Counted from the stretch's first letter, positions 38,029 through 49,852 are shown. The stretch: DNA of 64,000 bases from Undaria pinnatifida (GCA_012845835.1 JABAKD010000021.1:14262978-14326977); one strand, 5' to 3'. Notes: generated by a model not told the origin, from the letters alone. Translations and numbers: made by a program.

Positions 38029-38100
38029 TTAAGTAGCTCAGTGGGCAGTGCTGTAGAGTTTCTCGGTCAAGCCACTTTGTTCGAAGGGCGCTGTCCAACG
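38029..38100 (+). repeat. tRNA-like segment in C4
   Basis: TAAGTAGCTCAGTGGGCAGTG, then TTGTTCGAAGGGC. It is the counterpart of 33655-33720 in C3. Confidence 0.4.
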
Positions 38101-38414
38101 CCTTCTCTATCCGTCCTCTTTACTTGATCGTGAACGCGTACTACTACGTACGGGAGCAAAAAAAACACATCCTAAAATAGCGGGGACGATTTTGGATTTT
38201 AGACTCCTGGGCAGTTATTTTACCGAGAACGGGTCAACACGTGGCGTACTAGTCGATGACCCAGCAGCAATCTACAGTATAGTAGTAATAAGTATCTTCT
38301 TGACAACATGTCGTGTGCGCGAGCAATCGAAGATACAGCATTAAAAATTCTGTAATGTTCGTCGACGATATACACCTGGTACGCTGGTTTTAAACTCCCA
38401 GCTTCAAGAGAAGC

Positions 38415-38415
38415 A

Positions 38416-38446
<31 letters not shown>

Positions 38447-38447
38447 C

Positions 38448-38502
<55 letters not shown>

Positions 38503-38607
38503 GTTGTTGCTGTTGTTGTTGTTGTTGTTGCTGTTGTTGTTGTTGTTGTTGTTGTTTTTGTTTTTGTTGTTGTTGTTGTTGTTGTTGTTGTTTTTGTTGT
38601 TGTTGTC
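38415..38607. repeat. (GTT)n microsatellite
   Basis: About 190 bp of GTT units with occasional GTC, GCT or TTT changes. Open frames here read as poly-Leu or poly-Asn and are artefacts. Confidence 0.95.
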
Positions 38608-38644
38608 CACGTTTTTTGAAGACTTTTCAGAGCGATATATAATG

Positions 38645-39652
38645 CTCACGACGAAATATTTGATCTCACAGCTGGAGTGTATTTTAATATATCATGTTGG
38701 GCTAAACCTCTTGGAAACCCTTCGCCCCCCCCTCACTTCCCTTTTTTGTATTTCTCTTTCTTTCCCCATTCTCTCTTGCGAAAACGCCCCACCTAAAATC
38801 GAAATCCGCCGGAGTAGTAAACACTTTAACGCTCTGGATATCACCTCATCACCTTTCTAGAGCCATCCATGCCTCTGCTGCAATTCCCCCCCCACACCCG
38901 CCCCAAACGCCCCATCCTTCCCCACCACCCGCATAATCGCCTAGACCTAACAACACGCGTATAGCAACCCCTACATCTATGAGACCTAGAGCCCTTTCGC
39001 CCTCCGCCCCCTCCCCCCCTCACCCCCCCACCACCCCCACCCACACCCCCTCGAACACTCCGCCCTCTAGTCACTGGTTGTACGACTTACAGGATATACA
39101 TGATGAACAAGTGCATTTCTTCAAAACCGTCACATTGATCACCCTAAAGGATGTATATTTTCCACGAGCAAATTGAGCTGCCCCGCCCCCCCCTACCAAT
39201 GATAATTTAGTGCAATTTTTCCTAAACAGTCAGATTTATCCCCTACAAGAGGGATTTAGAGTTTCCACGCACAAATCGAGTTGCCCCACCCGTCCCTCCA
39301 CCCTTCCCCCACCACCCCTGCTCTCTTTTATTCAAACACAAAGCCCGCACACCTCGCTATCCCCCCACCGGTTGTTCGACATATTAAAGGATTCACTTCA
39401 TAAACTGATGCATTTCATTTCACAGCTGTCAGATTGTGTCCCCCTTACAAAAGGGTTTTGTAGGTTTCGCGCACAGACTGACCAGCATCACCCTGTTGAC
39501 CTTGATAGCTACACTGTAGTTGCATTGGGAGTCGCCGACTTATATCCCAAATGAGGACACACATCCCGTAATACGCGCGATCGGAGTATCACACACAGCT
39601 TGCAAAGATGAGTTTTGACAAAATCATCGATCTCACAGCTAGCTGGAGTGTT
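38645..39652 (-). mobile_element. Family T, reverse, with an internal second terminus
   Basis: A reverse terminus ends at 38681 (AGCTGGAGTGTA), cut on its left by the (GTT)n tract. A second ends at about 39651 (AGCTAGCTGGAGTG). Between them is a C-rich body with the family's repeated units. The arrangement of two termini in the same direction matches 15635-17190 and 19430-20800. Confidence 0.6.
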
Positions 39653-39769
39653 TGTTTTTCTCATAATATTTCACCTGTGCGAACTCCAACAACATAAAAA
39701 ACGTCACATTATCGCCGCACGTTGCATGAATTTTTGTTCGAAGTTTGGATATATTATAAAAAATGAAAA

Positions 39770-40472
39770 TACACTCCAGCTGTGAGATCGAAGATTTCGT
39801 CGAAACTCATCTTTGCAAGCTGTGTGTGATACTCCGATCGCGCGCATTACGAGTTGTGTGTCCTCATGAGGGATATAGGTCGGCGACTCCCATTACAACT
39901 ACAGTGTGGCTATCAGGGTCAACAGGATGATTTTAGTCAGTCTGTGCGCGGAAACTATAGAACCCGTTTCTGAGGGGGACAAAATCTGACAGCTGTGAAG
40001 GGAAATGTATCATTTTATCAAGTAAATCTTGTAAGTCGAATAACCGGTGAGGGGGGTGGGGCGGATTTTTGAAGGACGTGGGGGGCTGGTTTTGATCAAA
40101 AGCGAGCGGGTTTGGAGGGGGGGGGAGGGGGGGGGGGTAAGGGGGCAATTTGTGCATATAAGCTATAAATCCTTTCGAGGGGATAAATCTAACGGTTTTA
40201 ACAAGGGGGCGTTTGGGGCAGCTCAATATGTGCGTGGAAACTATACATTATTTGGAGGGGATAAATGTGACGGTTTTGGAAATAATACATCAGTTTATCA
40301 TGTATTTCCTGGGGTAGGTCGTACAATCAGTGAGTAAAGAGATGGTGGGGTGTTCGAGGGGGTGGGGTTGGGATGGGTTGGGGGGGAGGTGCGGGGTGTG
40401 GGGGCGGGGAGGGGGCAGGGGTTGGGGGGGGGGGGAGGAAGGGCTTTAGGTGAGGGGTTTGTTATACGTGTG

Positions 40473-40475
<3 letters not shown>
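39770..40475 (+). mobile_element. Family T copy, forward
   Basis: It begins TA at 39770 with CACTCCAGCTGTGAGATCG, the cleanest terminus in the window, and ends in a (TA)n run. It lies back to back with the reverse copy ending at 39652; about 118 bp separate the two termini. Confidence 0.65.

Positions 40476-40509
<34 letters not shown>
40474..40509. repeat. (TA)n microsatellite
   Basis: About 18 TA units at the right edge of the T copy. Confidence 0.9.
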
Positions 40510-40513
<4 letters not shown>

Positions 40514-42111
40514 CTTTGTACATCACCGAAGCCACCCCCGACTAAGAACATTTACCATCGTTTCATGTCGAAGGACGTTTTGTCCAAATAAATGTTGGAT
40601 TTTTTTTTTACAGTTTTGAGCCCCGATTGCGACGGTAAATAAAGCGAAATCCCGTATTTTTTGGGCTTCCGGCGACGTCTCCAGCGGGGCCTCCTCGCGA
40701 ATCGAGCGGAGTCTAGGGTGCTAAGATACGCTCTGCGTTACTCGTTCGCTCGGGAGGGACTATAGACTGCTACAGAACTGGTCCGTTCAAATAATTGATA
40801 TTCCCACATACATACACTAAAATCGATGTTGACCGAGTGAGTCAGTGCCCTGCGGTAACATGCGTCGAAATGCGTTCTCGGCGCAGGTCATACACGGTGT
40901 GGGCCGCGCAATTATGTTTGTCGCAGGGAACAACAATTTCTTCGTTCTATGGACGAGCATAGGTCTGGTCAGAGGCAAAAATTGTTGTGGGCGTGGTGTG
41001 TCGTTGATCAGGGGCAACAATATGATGGCACCGCTTTATTGCAAAACCCACTGTTTACAATAGCCCGCTATCCAGCACTCGTAGGAGACTGCTGTGTGAA
41101 GAAAAACCCTTCCTTCCGGGAGACCGGTTCTACGATAGACAGCCCCCCTGAAAAACAGCAATAAACGTTTCATGGCTGCTCGACACAAGGAAGGACACAA
41201 CTGAAAACGAAGTATCCATACATGTAATTGTTTGCAAAAGATTATTGTTCGAAGACGTCGGGGTGTCGAAGGACACTGTATTTCAGGCTACACGACTGGG
41301 AGCTGGTTTTTGAAACCGCTGATTTCGTCAAAGAAAAGTTGCAGTAGGGGTTACCGTGCATCGGCTCGGGAGGAACTTGTTTACCTATATTTCCCTAGCC
41401 TTTCTTCTTAAAACAGTTGTAATAGATAGCCTTCGCTGACGCTTCTTTGGGCTGACGTATCAGACGTGCACTGGTACGCTTGACAACTGGTGGGTTGGTT
41501 GAAATTTTGAGAATTTCTGCCGCAAATCTTCTCGACCCAACTCACTCCAAGAAAACCCGCACGTTCATACATAAACAAACCAGGATTAATTTGTCCCCCA
41601 CCCCCCACCTAACACGCCAACGCGACGGCAGCTGTTTTTCCACGATATTGCTCTGCCCCCACCTTTCCACACCATAGCACCAGGTTCACCCAATATTTCT
41701 TTCAACTTACAAGTGCGCTTCTGACCGCGGCGTACGAGAATATAGAGGAAGCAGCCGCAACTGAGGCTCAAGTCGTCGAGAACACGCGTCTGCACACGTG
41801 TCCACCTGGTCATTGAAGGTGAGTTATTGATCTTGCTAATATTTCCTAGCGGGCGAGAAAAGTTTGGTTTGTTCGGCATTGAATGAACCTAGTAAGGCCA
41901 TTATACAGTATTTTGGATCTTCCTAGGGCTTCAGCAACAACAACAGTATCGCTGCAAGCAGCTGGGCGCGTTTGCTGTCGCAGCAGTCGGGTAGGTATGA
42001 TGGTAAGCCAAACTACTGAAGCAATGTATGCTGCGCAACACGTACACGAGGAGTGTCCGACACACTGGTTGAAACGCCTGTCGCAATGCCAAACATTCTT
42101 CATCGCACCCG
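40510..42111. other. unassigned DNA
   Basis: A piece at 41165-41330 is related to 26855-27020. Open frames of 65-97 codons occur without recognisable domains; I call none of them a gene. Confidence 0.3.
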
Positions 42112-42371
42112 ACCCAGGCTACGGTAGGGGGGTCCCTTTTTGGGCCTTTTATTTCAGTGGCTAGGGGTTACTCGCGCGAGTAGCCCCTTTGTTCCTATGC
42201 GATCTTACGTATTCTTTATGTTTCACATTGACGAAATCAATCCGCAATGCAAAGGTGGTCTAAGCTGGGCCAAACCAAGTACCTAAACCATCTTCATCCG
42301 TGGGGTACAGAGCTACTCGTGCGAGTGGCTCAAACACACCGGGGTACCCCCCCTACCGTAGCCTTGGTCAC
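42112..42371. repeat. nested inverted repeat of about 260 bp
   Basis: The outer arms are CAGGCTACGGTAGGGGGG near 42115 and its near-complement CCCCCCTACCGTAGCCT near 42348. Inside are two near-palindromes, ACTCGCGCGAGTAG near 42170 and ACTCGTGCGAGTGG near 42314. A third copy of the palindrome lies at 44452-44472. It may be a small foldback or MITE-like element. No target duplication was found. Confidence 0.6.
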
Positions 42372-44080
42372 CCCGACGAGGGTAAGTGTTGCCGCATTTA
42401 AGTTTGACATTACGCTTACGACATTTATGTTTCTATCCGACGCCCGTTGGTTTGCCTGGTTGTTCAAAAGATGACCTTTTGTATATATAGACTAAATGAA
42501 TAGTCCATGTAATCCCATTCGTTAGCATCACAAAACTTTAGCGCTCCTTCCCAGTAGTAGCTCGGATCCGGTGCCACATGGCGAGCCGTCCTCCCTCCTC
42601 CGCACTGCCGCACGTTCCTGCTTTTGTGTAGCTCGAAGTTTTTATTCGCATTTTTTTCCTCGTTAATTCGCGTCGCAATGTGTTTGCGTGTCTCTTCCAG
42701 GACAAACTTGGATACGGGTTTATATAGCGGGCCCTCCACCCCCTCGACCACGGTACGTGCGTTCGTGTTTTTTGCGGGAAGACTTCAGTCAGCAATTTTT
42801 TCCTCGTCGACCCTTTTTGGAATGCGCCTACGAGACCCACGCTGCTAGACGCGATCAACAGCAAACCCTTTCTTTTGTTGCAAGTAAATTAATGTAAAGT
42901 ATAAAAGGAGGCGAGAGTCGAATTTGATGACCAACGCTGGTGTTGATAGTATTCGAGGGTAACCACTATATATAGACTCTCTGAGCGATGCTGTGTGTGC
43001 GTTGCCTTCACAGCCAACCGTTCTTTCTATTCACAACGTTACCATCAGTACACCCATAAGAGTCCGCGCTGATTCATCTTAGAGAGATAGAATTCTGAGG
43101 TCACAGACCGTCAAACAGAGTAAACTAAACAGTTGTAATTCATCAAGGTAAAGCAAGTGAACAAGTGAAATGCTAGGGTACCGGGTACGATTATAAAATT
43201 TTCATTAATAGATGCTCCTAAGGATCCGGTTAAAAAAGCTCAAGCTCGATAAACTAGGTGTACTAATGCCAGTTTTTGTCCATCTGCAAAACGCAGACTT
43301 GTTGTTAACCTTGCCGATTGGGTTAGTCAACACCGTGCACTTGCCGGCCTTCTTCGGCCTTACCCTAAAATGTTCAGTCAAAAGAGGTGAGATAGCCACC
43401 CAGGAATAGGCAGCTCTGTTTGGTTTGGCTTTGACCTGGGTAGTGCTGGATCTGCCTGCGCCTGTACATTTTTTATTTGTTCGACGGTGGGTCTCCACCA
43501 CCTGCCGTTGAAGAAAGGTGCACCAATTCCAACGGATCCGATTGCTTAACTAGGGTCACACTCAGGCATTGTGTCTCATTCCTTCAACTCAGCTTCTCCA
43601 AGGCTTTATGGTCGGGTTGCCGCTTGCAGGATTATGTACCCCTTTCCTTACTACAACAGCGTTGCCTCTCCAGAACACAACAACACAAGCCACGCCATGA
43701 TAAAAGGGAGAAAAAGAGAGAGAAAATAAAACAGGAGAGAATGAAAACAAATTAACCAGACAAAAATTTTGCATAACAAAGGACAGGTGTTGTGAAAAAT
43801 GTGACGCAAGATCGAATAGGTGAAGGCAGAACGAGCAGCGTACGTGCCAAATGACGAAAGTACCTACCTGTGTTGCACAGAAGAAATTAACACGAGGGAG
43901 ACGACTAGATACCGGTATAGTATACGGCCTTCAGGGAGGGAAACAAGGGAGTGCTTGAACAAAATTTATCGAAATGTAAAAATGTAACTAAATAACACGT
44001 GTGTGGATCGCTAAATTTCACATGGCGTTTAAAAGTAGTAACAGTTCTCTCTGGCGTTTGCCTAGGTACAGTGGTTTGCT
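42372..44080. other. unassigned DNA with dispersed-repeat pieces
   Basis: 43040-43200 and 43790-43860 are related to 26.46-26.80 kb, with about 0.6 kb of other DNA between them. No gene is recognised. Confidence 0.3.
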
Positions 44081-44359
44081 TCATCGTTGCCCCGATTTTA
44101 TTAGTGCTCTAGCTGACGTGTGACGTTCATGTCGTATGAGCTGTTTCTGCCACGCTGTGTTGTTTTTTTTCGCTGCTTTCATAAAAAATTTGTCCATAAA
44201 TTCCCTGGCCATCGTCATATAACCTAGGTTAGTGTTTATGGTTATGAATTTTGCATATCTGGTTTGGAATGCACGAGTGTCGTCGTAGACAAGGCAATTT
44301 GTCACGAGATTGCTCGTGGAACGATTATGAGCGCATTTCACGCAGGGCAGCACCTTCAA
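44081..44359 (-). other. open frame of 92 codons with a CxxC motif, unrecognised
   Basis: It begins MKVLPCVKC and continues NRSTSNLVTN. CxxC followed by an STSNL word recalls BED-type zinc fingers of hAT transposases, but the histidine expected after STSNL is Asn and the rest is not recognisable. A hAT relic lies 1.4 kb away on the same strand, in the wrong order to be one gene. It may be a transposon fragment or chance. Confidence 0.2.
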
Positions 44360-45777
44360 TTTGCAACAAGGGAATAAGAGTAATGTTTATGGCAACCAAG
44401 GCCACGGTAGTACCCGGGGAGTCCTCCTTTTGAAACTAGTGTCGTGGATTCGAGCCACTCGCACGAGTGACTTTGTTACGGCCGCGGCAGCAATGATTTG
44501 ATGAAATTTTCTCGCTACCCGGCCACCAACTATTGCAATGCTAACCATTTCATTGTGGATTAATGTTGCACAGGTGAAACAACTCGGAACACAGAAGCAA
44601 ACAAGTGCAGAAGTGACAAGGGGGCAGAGGGGCCACTAGCCCTAGTGTACTTGGGACACTTTTACTTTTAACTAAAAAAAATACAAATACGACCCCGAAC
44701 GTCCGCCCCCAGGTCATGGCAGAAATCTGTCGAGGGTCGTGCCTTGCGAAACGTACAACAGCATTTCAGTTTTGGGTTTATTTATTTTTTAATTTTTCAG
44801 CGAAGAAGGTTGGATCGTAACGAGTACCAGCCTCACTTAGTTGGCTCGCAAAACAATCGTCCACCAGACACTGAACCGTCACTACATCAGCAACGTGCGC
44901 GGAAGTCACCCACGTGATTGACCTATTGGAGCCGGCATTTACTCCTAACCAGGTAAATACCTTGGGAAGTGATTACACCACCAAGCCGACGCGTTACAAC
45001 GCTCAACGTGACAAAAGTCTAAGCTACTAATTCCTTTGCCGAGCTTGGTCGGTCGGCCGCGTCGGTTCCGTCACGTTGTTGCCAGCTTGACGGCAAAAGC
45101 TCTCAAGCTCACTGCGCCTTCTCCGATCAGCCATTACCTTCTAATGACATTGGGAACGTCGCTGCTCAGTCGCGGTTCCTCAGGAGGTGTGGCACAGACT
45201 TAGCGGTGCGGCTTCCCTATCCTCCTCACCACCGTGTACCTAACGTTTAGTGGTGTCCTTAAAATAACTGAAATTTTAAGGCCAGCATTATTTTCGCGAT
45301 AAAAGTTCAAGGCATGATGGGAAACTTTCGCGTGTATCATTTCTAGGTAAATTTAATAGTATGACAAGTATGATTCGCCGGCCTTGCAAATACCACGGAA
45401 ACAAGCACGGGGAGAATCTGCTGCGGCAAAATAACTGCATGGATGTCAGCGCGCAAGGTAACCCTGAAGAAGCTTCGAAATGTTGAAATCAACTGAATAG
45501 CCCCTTGATCACAACCGTCGGACTATTGGCCACCTGCATCTACTCGCATTTGCCATCTCACATACGATAAACTGTAGGTGCCACACATCTGCTGTGTACA
45601 ACGCTATCATCCTGCCCATAACAAGAAAAAAAGTTGGTTCGTTTTAGTTGTTGTAAATTGCGCCTTGCAAAGGTACGTCGAACGCAAAACAGCCGCTTCA
45701 CGAGCGATGTCAAGACCCTTTGTTTGATCAGCATTTTGTTTTTTCTGTAGGACAACAAGACAGCCGGGTCAAGAGCT
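44360..45777. other. unassigned DNA
   Basis: The near-palindrome GCCACTCGCACGAGTGAC at 44452 belongs to the set in the nested repeat at 42.1-42.4 kb. Otherwise nothing is recognised. Confidence 0.3.
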
Positions 45778-45885
45778 CTAGATTTGCCACCGAAGCTTGC
45801 TGCGGAGAGCACTCTTGATCCCGTTTTGGACGGAGAACGCACGCTCGCAGTCGATAGTTTGATGCATTTTAGAAATTACTGACCA
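45778..45885 (-). pseudogene. hAT transposase C-terminal relic
   Basis: Thirty-five codons, open from after a stop at 45886-45888 to a stop at 45778-45780. They read SKMHQTIDCERAFSVQNGIK and then SALRSKL. CERxFSxxNxIKxxLRxxL is the conserved C-terminal (dimerisation) motif of hAT-family transposases. Stop codons lie just upstream, and no other transposase part is recognised nearby, so this is a fragment. Confidence 0.55.
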
Positions 45886-45888
45886 TTA

Positions 45889-48089
45889 CTATACACGAAC
45901 ATTCTACTGCGATAGCACGACCGGGAACCATTTTAACCATTGCGGCCCCCGAGCCCGATGTATTTGCGAACTTTTGAGGTCTTGTTTATTGTACCGGACA
46001 GAGAACATCGTCTTGAAATGAATTAAAAGTTTCTTTAAAATTGAAAACCACACCGAAATTCGCTTTGTATGCAGTTGTCGAAAATATCACAAAATGCACG
46101 GGTATCTGTACGGTTATCCGCCTTTGTGCACCGTGATGTTTCTTCAAATCAAAAGTGCCACGGTGCAGTTTGGCGCGCGGTAATAGACGATCATGAATTC
46201 TCTGGTGCGGTTCGGTTAAATGGTGAAGATGAGAAGTTTTTACACGCTGCGGTTCGGTGCAATTACAAAACACGGGGAGTTTGCAAGCGCAAAACAGTAA
46301 TTGGTGAGCTCCTGAATAGGGTACGTACTTCAATATGATGGCGTCTGGACGTATATCCGAGGTTGGGATGGGCGTACGAAATTCGTACCTGGTACATAAC
46401 TTTGAGAACATCAATATTCTGGCAGCTAGTGATAATATCTGCCGCCAGGTCTCAGGTATATGCAAGTTAATCTTGTCTGCATGTATTATTGATATACGAG
46501 ACTATGACACCTGATGTGTGGTCTTTTTTACTCAAATATGACCTTTGATGGGATTGGCGGTATGACGGTAGAAAGCGTTTTTGTGACTTGCCCGAAAAAG
46601 TGAGCTTTCCACGTTTATATTATGACTTCAAGAATGCAGTATCTTGTGGTGTGCGAAGATGATATTTATTGATCGACGTATATTGCTGGCACGATGCTTG
46701 ATGAAAAATTCTGTTGAAAAAAAAGCTTTCTTGTATTGAACAGGTAGATAAGAGTAGGTAGGTATGTATGACGAATGCTGGCTTCCAGAGTCAGTTGAAG
46801 AAGCACATGTCCTAATCAAGGTGTCCTGTAATACCAACGCGTGTTGAAGGCTTGGTAAGGACTAAACCAGGTCGAAACTGGGTTGTTCAAAATGTAGTTT
46901 GACTCCGGAGTGAGGAAATTATATTTTGACTGATTTTACATTTTTCAGTATTCAAGAATCGAACTCGGGCGTGCGTTTATACCAATAGTTACGGTACATT
47001 TTTTTTTTTTTCTTGGACATGTTGAAAACGAGAGTATATAAAGCACCAAGATTTTGCTTGATCTAACATTTGGAAGTAAAGTAGTTTAGGGGAGCAGTTT
47101 TTTTTCTTGTTTTTGAGTAGTGAACGACAAAATTTGAAATCTGATACATTTTACCTTGATTTCAGCGTTCGTTGAAGTTTGTTGATCAAAGGCTTCGGGG
47201 TTTTATTAATAAATGGAGGTAATATATTGGTGGTATCGGCCTAGGCATATTAAACCACGAATAAAAGTTTTTCGTTCTGGTTTTACACGGATTGATATCA
47301 CCGCGCTCTTTATCGCCCATATTCTCACGAGCGATATCCGTTACTATTAATGTGTTTCAATTCCGCTCGCTAAGCCGTCGGGTGTCAAAATCAGCTTTTT
47401 TTCAACAGAGGCAGTTTTTTTTTAATTGGCATGATTTTTTTATGCATACCCCTTGATTGAGTAGGAATCGTTCGGATGATGCTCTTTGGATGAACGCTGT
47501 CATGACGTGCACACAGCAAGGAGGAATGCGGGCTCATGTGTTAGTTCATGCGCGTACACGACATTGATGTATGATGTGTGTGACTGCAAAAAATCTACGA
47601 TATGGTAGGGTAAAACTATTGATATGGTTGACGGTCCTAATCTTTGATATGTTGGAATTTTGTCGTTATCATGACGTACACACAGGCAGGGGGAACGTTG
47701 GTTCACGCCTGTCCACGAGTCTGGTGTACGATTCGCTATTATTGTGTAGCATCTTTGAAGATTCGGGGGAACCCTACAAGTATGGTGTTCTGAACGGACA
47801 AGAGGATGATCATTAGTGGTTTCTAATCGCATAATATTCGTCACCACGTGTGGGAGTGGGAAGAGCTCTGAGTGGCACTTCCTTCTTTTTTTTTTTTATT
47901 CAGTACTGTCATGTATATTTTTTACTCATCTTCCCGGCCCGATGGCTCTCCGGGTTCCGTGACCTCTGTTTCCGTGAGTGAGCCAGCCATGTACCCGTGT
48001 ACGTGGGTAGTCAAACAAAGTATCGTTGAAGATACATTTTTTTTCGCGTTGCTTGCTTTGATGTCATGTCAAAAAAAGTAATTCGACCG
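45889..48089. other. unassigned DNA
   Basis: No gene is recognised. Two diverged direct copies of a block starting CATGACGT-CACACAG lie at 47502 and 47670 (period about 168). Open frames of up to 159 codons at 45986-46465 (minus) and 89 codons at 46069-46338 (plus) overlap on opposite strands without domains. Confidence 0.3.
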
Positions 48090-48860
48090 AAAAATGCCAC
48101 AGCACCGCCCACAGAGCAATACGCCATTACTTGGCTTATAGTGGTAGCAACACTCGAAAAGTGGGTCATCAAAAAATAAACTTATATGTGTTCCAGGTAT
48201 AATTTTTTATCACCGACTTTGTAACAGCGATCTCCAGAGCTTTCCCGTATTCACGTACTACAAATATTACTCGTGGTATTCAAATAAACACCAACAACCC
48301 ATCATGACCATTCATGGCGTCTCCATCGCTCACGCTCCTGAACACGAAATATGACCTGAGAGGGAACCTTACACACGACGCTTCCTGCGTTGGTTATATA
48401 GTACTATACATGCCCATCGAGACGAAGGATAACGACACACAGCAGTAGAAGTAGCTACACGATCGGGCAAGCGCTTGGAAGCGACCTTCAACATCATCGT
48501 CGGGAAGAAATTAGAATTGCAAACTGGAAATAAATAACGCCAACTTGAAAACTATGCATTATAGGTAATTCGTTCAAGCCCTACATATATATGCTATGAT
48601 CCATGCATAGCTCGGGGAGTTTTTACCCAAATCAAACAGGCACCCGTCCCTTGTCCTGGTCAGCGTTTGTGCGCGTTCACGTCAGGGGGAAGAACGGTTA
48701 TGGCAGGGCGATGGGCGATGAAGCCGCCCCCCTGAAGACGGCGCTCGAACCAAGCTATTCAACCGAGAATTCCAGTTCCAAGAATAGCATACTGAGGCCA
48801 AGACTGACAACAAGTCCAGTACGAATCCCTCCAAAAACGTTCATCATGTCGTTAAGAGAG
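48090..48860 (-). repeat. Composite repeat C, inverted decayed copy
   Basis: On the minus strand, 48600-48860 matches module a (GTTCACGTC near 48675, GCCGCCCCCCTGAAG near 48723, and CCGAGAATTCCAGTTCC near 48763). 48090-48480 matches module g (CACCGACTTTGTAAC near 48211, and the CACCGCCCACAGAGC block near 48103). The order on the minus strand (a then g) is as in C4. Confidence 0.6.
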
Positions 48861-49507
48861 GGGTTGCTCTAAGTTTTTATTGTGCCTTTCTCTTCAAGGA
48901 ACTTTAATTATCAACGTCATGACAATGCCCGAAGACCGCTTCGAAAAAGCCTGCCTGAATTTCCAGATCATGTGCTTTAGATTACGATACTTTCTGTGGC
49001 TCTAACTGCTTTTTGTGGTGACAAAATGCCGACAGATACTGAACGCATCAACGTCACTTTGTATTTCACACTTCCACTTCCAGCTTCTGAAGAAGCCGTG
49101 GTCGTCGGTTTCATGCGTTCTCTTCCCGGGCTATATTCGTCAATTTGTTTTGCCCGCATAGGTTTCAGCAATCCCATTGCCCGTCAATTGTTCATTGTTT
49201 GTTGCTAACTCACGCTCTCGCGTTTTCAGCAAGTCAGTTTGGGCTCACGAAAAAGACCGCACGAATTTATACGAGCATGCACTCGGTGGTATTTGAACTC
49301 ACGGAACTGACCTATACTAGGCACAAGGAAAAGCTGATACGCCACCGGCGTGACCGACACAACGTTATACACTACCATAGACTCATTCCGAGAAAAACCC
49401 GCTCGATTGCAACCTCGTGTCCAAAAAATACGTAGTATTCCTATGGCTCTATTCACAGCTTTGACGTGAACTTTGGCGTGAGTACGTAAATATCATAAAA
49501 CTTTAAA
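48861..49507. other. unassigned DNA
   Basis: No repeat copy or gene is recognised. Overlapping frames of 60-96 codons exist on both strands. Confidence 0.3.
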
Positions 49508-49852
49508 TACACACCTGCTGTGACTTCGAATATGTGAAACTCATCTTTGCAAGTTGTATGTGATACTCCGATCGCACGCATTGCGGGTTGTGTGTCTTCA
49601 TTAAGGATGTAGGTCGGCGACTCCCCTCGCAACTACAGTGTTGCTACTAGCGTCAGCGGGGTGATGTTGCTCAGTCTGTGCCCGAACACTAGAAAAAACG
49701 GTTCTAAGGAAGACAGAATCCGACAGCCTTGAAGGAAAAAAAAGGAGTACCTTTGGAACTCATCTTTTCAAGCTGTGTGTGATACTCCAGATCATGCGCA
49801 TTACAGGTTGCGTGTCCTCATTAAAGATATATCTATATATCGGCGTATTGTG
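49508..49852 (+). mobile_element. Family T, two short direct copies
   Basis: TA then CACACCTGCTGTGA starts at 49508. A second partial terminus (GGAACTCATC, then CAAGCTGTGTGTGATACTCC) lies at about 49755. The body is much reduced and lacks G runs. Confidence 0.5.

Larger units (their letters stand above)
36191..38400 (+). repeat. Composite repeat C, copy C4, shortened
   Basis: Module a (36191-36640) runs directly into module d (36640-37080, TTTGCCGCTTGTGCATTAG as in C1), then module g (37160-38400, as in C3 from 32985). Modules b, c, e and f are missing. It ends against the (GTT)n tract at 38415. Confidence 0.7.

Noticed and set aside
38404..38860. Open frames of 81 and 147 codons
   Set aside because: They are poly-Asn and poly-Leu readings of the (GTT)n tract.
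43212..43409. Leu-rich plus-strand frame (LKKLKLDKLGVL) that looks LRR-like
   Set aside because: It is not bounded by phase-2 splice sites, has no repeat period, and a longer frame opposes it on the minus strand.
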